Source: Schizosaccharomyces osmophilus
Lineage: Eukaryota > Ascomycota > Schizosaccharomycetes > Schizosaccharomycetales > Schizosaccharomycetaceae
DNA length: 64,000 bases
Direction of reading: 5' to 3'
NCBI RefSeq assembly: GCF_027921745.1
Contig: NC_079238.1
Span: forward strand, 434,001 to 498,000
Within the stretch, counting starts at the first letter, position 1; each line of letters begins with the position of its first letter. The notes beneath the pieces are model-generated. The model was not told where the DNA came from. It made no database searches and saw nothing but the letters and a program-made list of their open reading frames with translations. Position numbers and translations under genes: made by a program. Positions 60,945-64,000 of the stretch are shown one piece after another.

Positions 60945-62732
60945 TTAAATCAAGAAATTGGTCAACTCGAAAGCATCCGCAGTAAACGCAGGTTGTAACG
61001 CAATATAATGCTCAGCGGCATGAATAAAATTCTCAGTAACTGAAGCGAGCTTCTCAGCTAATTGTCCATTGAGGTCTCGCATTTTAAGAAAAAACTTATA
61101 GACGGCATACATACGGTTTAAATCTTCTAGGAGTTGATCAGGATTATTTTCCTTTCCGCTCACTGTGCTAGAAAACAATGTTATGAAAGGGGTAAAGGGA
61201 TTATAGAGAAATATCCAAAGGTAGCAAACGTTTTTGGAAATAGGATCTAGCACCACGAAAAAGTTCTTGAGAACATCAACAGCTTTCCGAGCCGTTTCTA
61301 AGCAAATACTGGAACCTTCTTCAGTATCGTTCAACCTTTGCAGAAATATGACGGTGTTGCAATATGAAAGATAGATTTCTATACACGCTGAAAAAAGTCT
61401 CTGATCATCGCTATTTAGAGTAAAGAAGATGTTCTCATTCTTGCTTAGACTCTCAAAATAGTTTCGGATTCCCAAAGGTAAAGAACTTTGCCAATGTTGC
61501 ATCTTTTCAAAGATAGTCCAAATTACCTTCAGACGTGTACCCTCAACAGAAGGTGTATTACTACTATAAAGCTTGGAGCGAATTTCATTCTTCAAAATTG
61601 TCAATGAAATTTCTGCAATGAAAATAATATCCCCATGATATATGTTTGGATATAAAGGCTCTTTGTTGGTGTCGGGATACCCGCAGTCAATGTCCATATC
61701 ACTTAAAACAGAAGGAGTGCCAAAGACTAAAGAAGTCGTTATCTCGAAAACATAGCAAACCCAAAATATTCGCCGATAAAGTTCGGCAGACCTTTTGGGC
61801 ACCTTCAAAGTTGAGCTAGCGCGATGTAAATTCAAATCTCGAATCATTAGACATGCTTGACCACAAAGGGCTTTACACAACGTAAAAAGTGATAAATGAG
61901 CAGTGAACTGAATCATAATGACAAGTGCTTGAATCTTTTCCACGTGAGGTATCAAAAAAAATCCAGGCTTCTGAATTAAATACCAGGATGCACAGAAAAA
62001 GGATTCAGCAACCTTTTGATCATCTTCCATTTTGCTTCTCGAAACCGCCAACGCAAGTATAGCATAAAACGATACCAACCATACACCCTTTGTGTGGTTT
62101 GGATCCACATATAATTTGTGTAGTTCGGCCATAAAGTCATTTTCGTAAAATATCGGCCACCAACAGTTAATATAGCGAAAGTACCACTGAATGCGAGCAA
62201 CAGCCCATTCATGCTCAGGTACATCAGGAAAGTCCTTATCCCAACTAGGGAAAGAATGAGCAAACAAGTCATCAATATTTGTATCTGAAGGAGATAATTT
62301 GAATAGCTTGGAATATTCCTGTAATTTATTATCAACTAATGAGCTAGCGTCTCGAATTTGGGATATCAATGAGGGAAAATCCCGAGTTCGGAATCTACTA
62401 GGCGGCTTATAAGAATCCTCAGCAAGGTTCAACAACCTGTCCAGCTTATCCTCAACATTTCGAAGGCGAACATGAAGTGAATAATTATCCTTTGTATCAG
62501 GAGATGCGCTAACATCGTAACTAGGACTATCCTCCGATTCAAGTGAAGGCAGCCGAGTCTTCGCTTGTGCATCATTTTTCATTTTGAGACTATACCGCTT
62601 CAGTCTCTTTGAATAGTGACATACTTCATTGTAGACCAAACAATTTTGACACCTGGGAAGCTCACGATTACATCGAATCTTTTTCCTCCGGCAAAAGTCA
62701 CAAGCTTTCTTGGGTTTTTCGACGCCGTCCAT
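60945..62732 (-). CDS. toe3: Zn2Cys6 fungal transcription factor
   Basis: A single exon of 595 residues. The binuclear zinc cluster uses Cys11, 14, 21, 28, 31 and 38 (CDFCRRKKIRC ... CQNCLVYNEVC), followed by a basic linker and a short coiled stretch (RLRNVEDKLDRLLNL). A fungal-specific transcription factor domain spans about 180-450 (WPIFYENDFMAELHKLY, RRIFWVCYVFEITTSLVFG). The tail is helical. Position next to the permease matches S. pombe SPAPB24D3.01, named Toe3 from an overexpression phenotype. Its targets are unknown; the neighbouring permease and ureohydrolase are natural candidates. Confidence 0.85.
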   Translation of the reverse strand: MDGVEKPKKACDFCRRKKIRCNRELPRCQNCLVYNEVCHYSKRLKRYSLKMKNDAQAKTRLPSLESEDSPSYDVSASPDTKDNYSLHVRLRNVEDKLDRLLNLAEDSYKPPSRFRTRDFPSLISQIRDASSLVDNKLQEYSKLFKLSPSDTNIDDLFAHSFPSWDKDFPDVPEHEWAVARIQWYFRYINCWWPIFYENDFMAELHKLYVDPNHTKGVWLVSFYAILALAVSRSKMEDDQKVAESFFCASWYLIQKPGFFLIPHVEKIQALVIMIQFTAHLSLFTLCKALCGQACLMIRDLNLHRASSTLKVPKRSAELYRRIFWVCYVFEITTSLVFGTPSVLSDMDIDCGYPDTNKEPLYPNIYHGDIIFIAEISLTILKNEIRSKLYSSNTPSVEGTRLKVIWTIFEKMQHWQSSLPLGIRNYFESLSKNENIFFTLNSDDQRLFSACIEIYLSYCNTVIFLQRLNDTEEGSSICLETARKAVDVLKNFFVVLDPISKNVCYLWIFLYNPFTPFITLFSSTVSGKENNPDQLLEDLNRMYAVYKFFLKMRDLNGQLAEKLASVTENFIHAAEHYIALQPAFTADAFELTNFLI

Positions 62733-63298
62733 CTGTGAGTTTGCAATTGTTTTATTCTCTACAATTGAGATTCCAATGAATCTAATTCTTAAAATCTAAG
62801 AGAACATACGCTAAAGTGTTTCGTTCGGTAGTGTATGGGTATTAGTAAAATTTCGTGAACATTTAGCAAATCGTAATATGAAGATTAATGTTCAGAAGCA
62901 AGGAAACGTAGGTAAATTCATTAAATATTCTAATTAATTTGAATATCGATCATATATAAAATTTTTCAATAATAAACACAAGGGCCTTCCAACAAAAACA
63001 AGAAATGTACTTGGAAGGACACCCTAAATTACTCAAACTGAATGAGAGAACCAAAAAGCATAAAGAAGATTATAAGTTTTATTAATTTTGGTCATTCATG
63101 TACTCAACCATGCTACGGCATTCTTAAAGATGGCAAAGAAAGCAAATCATTCTAATATTTCATGGACCATGAAATCTAAGCTTTTGATATTTTCCTCTAT
63201 TCTTGTTCAATTTCTTTTGATCAAAGCGAATTGTATCATAATGAACCGTGCATGTCAACAAAGATCATTGCAGGGGAATTCCCAGGTCGCCGACACGC
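62733..63298. other. intergenic, Zn2Cys6 gene promoter and ach1 3' region
   Basis: 566 AT-rich bases. A plus-strand frame near 63088-63354 runs into the ach1 coding region and is not called. Confidence 0.5.
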
Positions 63299-64000
63299 TT
63301 ACCAAGATGAAACCTTCATGCTTCCTTTTTCAAGAAAAGACGTATGCATATTAAATGCTTTATCCAAAAGGACGGGCTCGTGCCCCATCTTTCTTTTTAG
63401 ACAAGCAGATTCTGCCAAAGTAAAATAATCCATCAGGATGGGACGGTAAACAGGATGAGCACAATTTTTGATGACTTTTATTGCTCTTTCTCTCGGGGAG
63501 AGACCACGAAGGTCTGCTAACCCTTGTTCCGTGACGACAATATCAATATCATGTTCTGTATGATCGACGTGTGTCACTTTAGGAACTATGGTAGAGATAC
63601 CGGTTGGATCTGTCTTGGACGGTCTTACAGAGGGAGTGTGCATAATGCTAAGCTTTGCATTTCTCATAAAATCTCCAGAACCTCCAATGCCGTTGAGCAT
63701 CCGACTTCCCATTACACAGGTACTGTTCACATGCCCGTACAAGTCCACTTCCACAGGGGTATTCAGCGAAATGCATCCCAAACGTCGAATTATCTCTGGG
63801 CTATTGGTGATTGCTTGAGGACGGAGAGTCACTCGTTCTTTGTAAAAGTCCCACTCTCTGTAAAAGTTTTCCAGTTCTTGGGGTGAGAAACGAAGAGACA
63901 TGGACGATGCGTACTGAACAGTGCCTGACTTTAGCAAATCCAAAAACGCATCTTGTAAAACTTCAGTCCAAACTTGAAGATTTCGGAAAGAAGAATTACC
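63299..64000 (-). CDS. ach1: acetyl-CoA hydrolase / CoA-transferase, C-terminal part
   Basis: The gene is cut by the right edge; the frame is open from 64000 to the stop at 63299 and covers about the last 233 residues. Motifs are those of Ach1: [58 protein letters not shown] and [19 protein letters not shown]. The active-site Glu of the CoA-transferase fold lies in [12 protein letters not shown]. Ach1 moves CoA between succinyl-CoA and acetate in mitochondria and hydrolyses acetyl-CoA. The end GSMKVSSW is close to that of the family. Confidence 0.93.
   Translation of the reverse strand, partial: GNSSFRNLQVWTEVLQDAFLDLLKSGTVQYASSMSLRFSPQELENFYREWDFYKERVTLRPQAITNSPEIIRRLGCISLNTPVEVDLYGHVNSTCVMGSRMLNGIGGSGDFMRNAKLSIMHTPSVRPSKTDPTGISTIVPKVTHVDHTEHDIDIVVTEQGLADLRGLSPRERAIKVIKNCAHPVYRPILMDYFTLAESACLKRKMGHEPVLLDKAFNMHTSFLEKGSMKVSSW

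Noticed and set aside
1-64000. CRISPR arrays, insertion sequences, intact transposons
   Set aside because: No regularly spaced repeats, transposase or reverse transcriptase motifs were seen anywhere in the window.

Overview
The window is nuclear chromosomal DNA of a fission yeast (genus Schizosaccharomyces) that is probably not S. pombe itself; the S. octosporus / S. cryophilus / S. osmophilus side of the genus fits best. The evidence is short introns (mostly 44-120 nt) with GTANGT-type donors and CTAAC/CTAAT-like branch points 8-20 nt before the acceptor, compact genes on both strands, and a gene order that I recognise from memory as blocks of S. pombe chromosome I. About 30 protein genes, two tRNA genes and several very small or unconvincing reading frames are present. 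Coding exons were joined by hand from splice signals and reading frame.

Layout. 1-870: two tRNA genes on the minus strand (Val-CAC, Gln-TTG) embedded in a decayed coding relic and bracketed by a 13-bp direct repeat. 1.2-2.5 kb: a 25-codon ribosomal protein gene (rpl41, spliced, with a HomolD box) and dph3. 2.7-18.6 kb: swi4/msh3, a Cic1/Utp30-type ribosome-assembly gene, mug130, brr6, cdc24 (six exons), a lipase-like pseudo-enzyme, nnt1/efm7 and pvg1; this order matches the S. pombe SPAC8F11 genes. 19.5-46.3 kb: a Gfo/Idh/MocA dehydrogenase, a catalytically degenerate trehalose-phosphate synthase-like subunit, a 2H phosphodiesterase, mdb1, a mitochondrial YchF ATPase, the M16 peptidase mug138, mpp6, a glyoxylate-reductase-like enzyme, a rhodanese-methyltransferase fusion, a dipeptidyl aminopeptidase, the P5A ATPase cta4 and rpb7; this matches the SPACUNK4 genes. 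46.8-53.4 kb: a tricalbin and elongation factor 2. 54.5-62.7 kb: a DUF1749 hydrolase, mag1, a secreted agmatinase-family enzyme, an amino-acid permease and a Zn2Cys6 regulator (SPAPB24D3 block). The right edge cuts into ach1.

Functional links. dph3 serves the diphthamide modification of eEF2, encoded 50 kb away; nnt1/efm7 modifies eEF1A; rpl41, cic1/utp30 and mpp6 belong to ribosome production and rRNA processing. cdc24, swi4, mdb1 and mag1 are DNA replication and repair genes. The agmatinase, permease and Zn2Cys6 regulator form a plausible nitrogen-use neighbourhood with a shared divergent promoter.

No clearly new defence, mobile or biosynthetic system was found. The points most worth a second look are a permease intron whose expected 3' splice site reads TG instead of AG, small spliced reading frames in intergenic DNA, a 2H phosphodiesterase without its second HxS motif, a 40-bp perfect inverted repeat in the promoter of the trehalose gene, and the tRNA-bracketed relic at the left edge.
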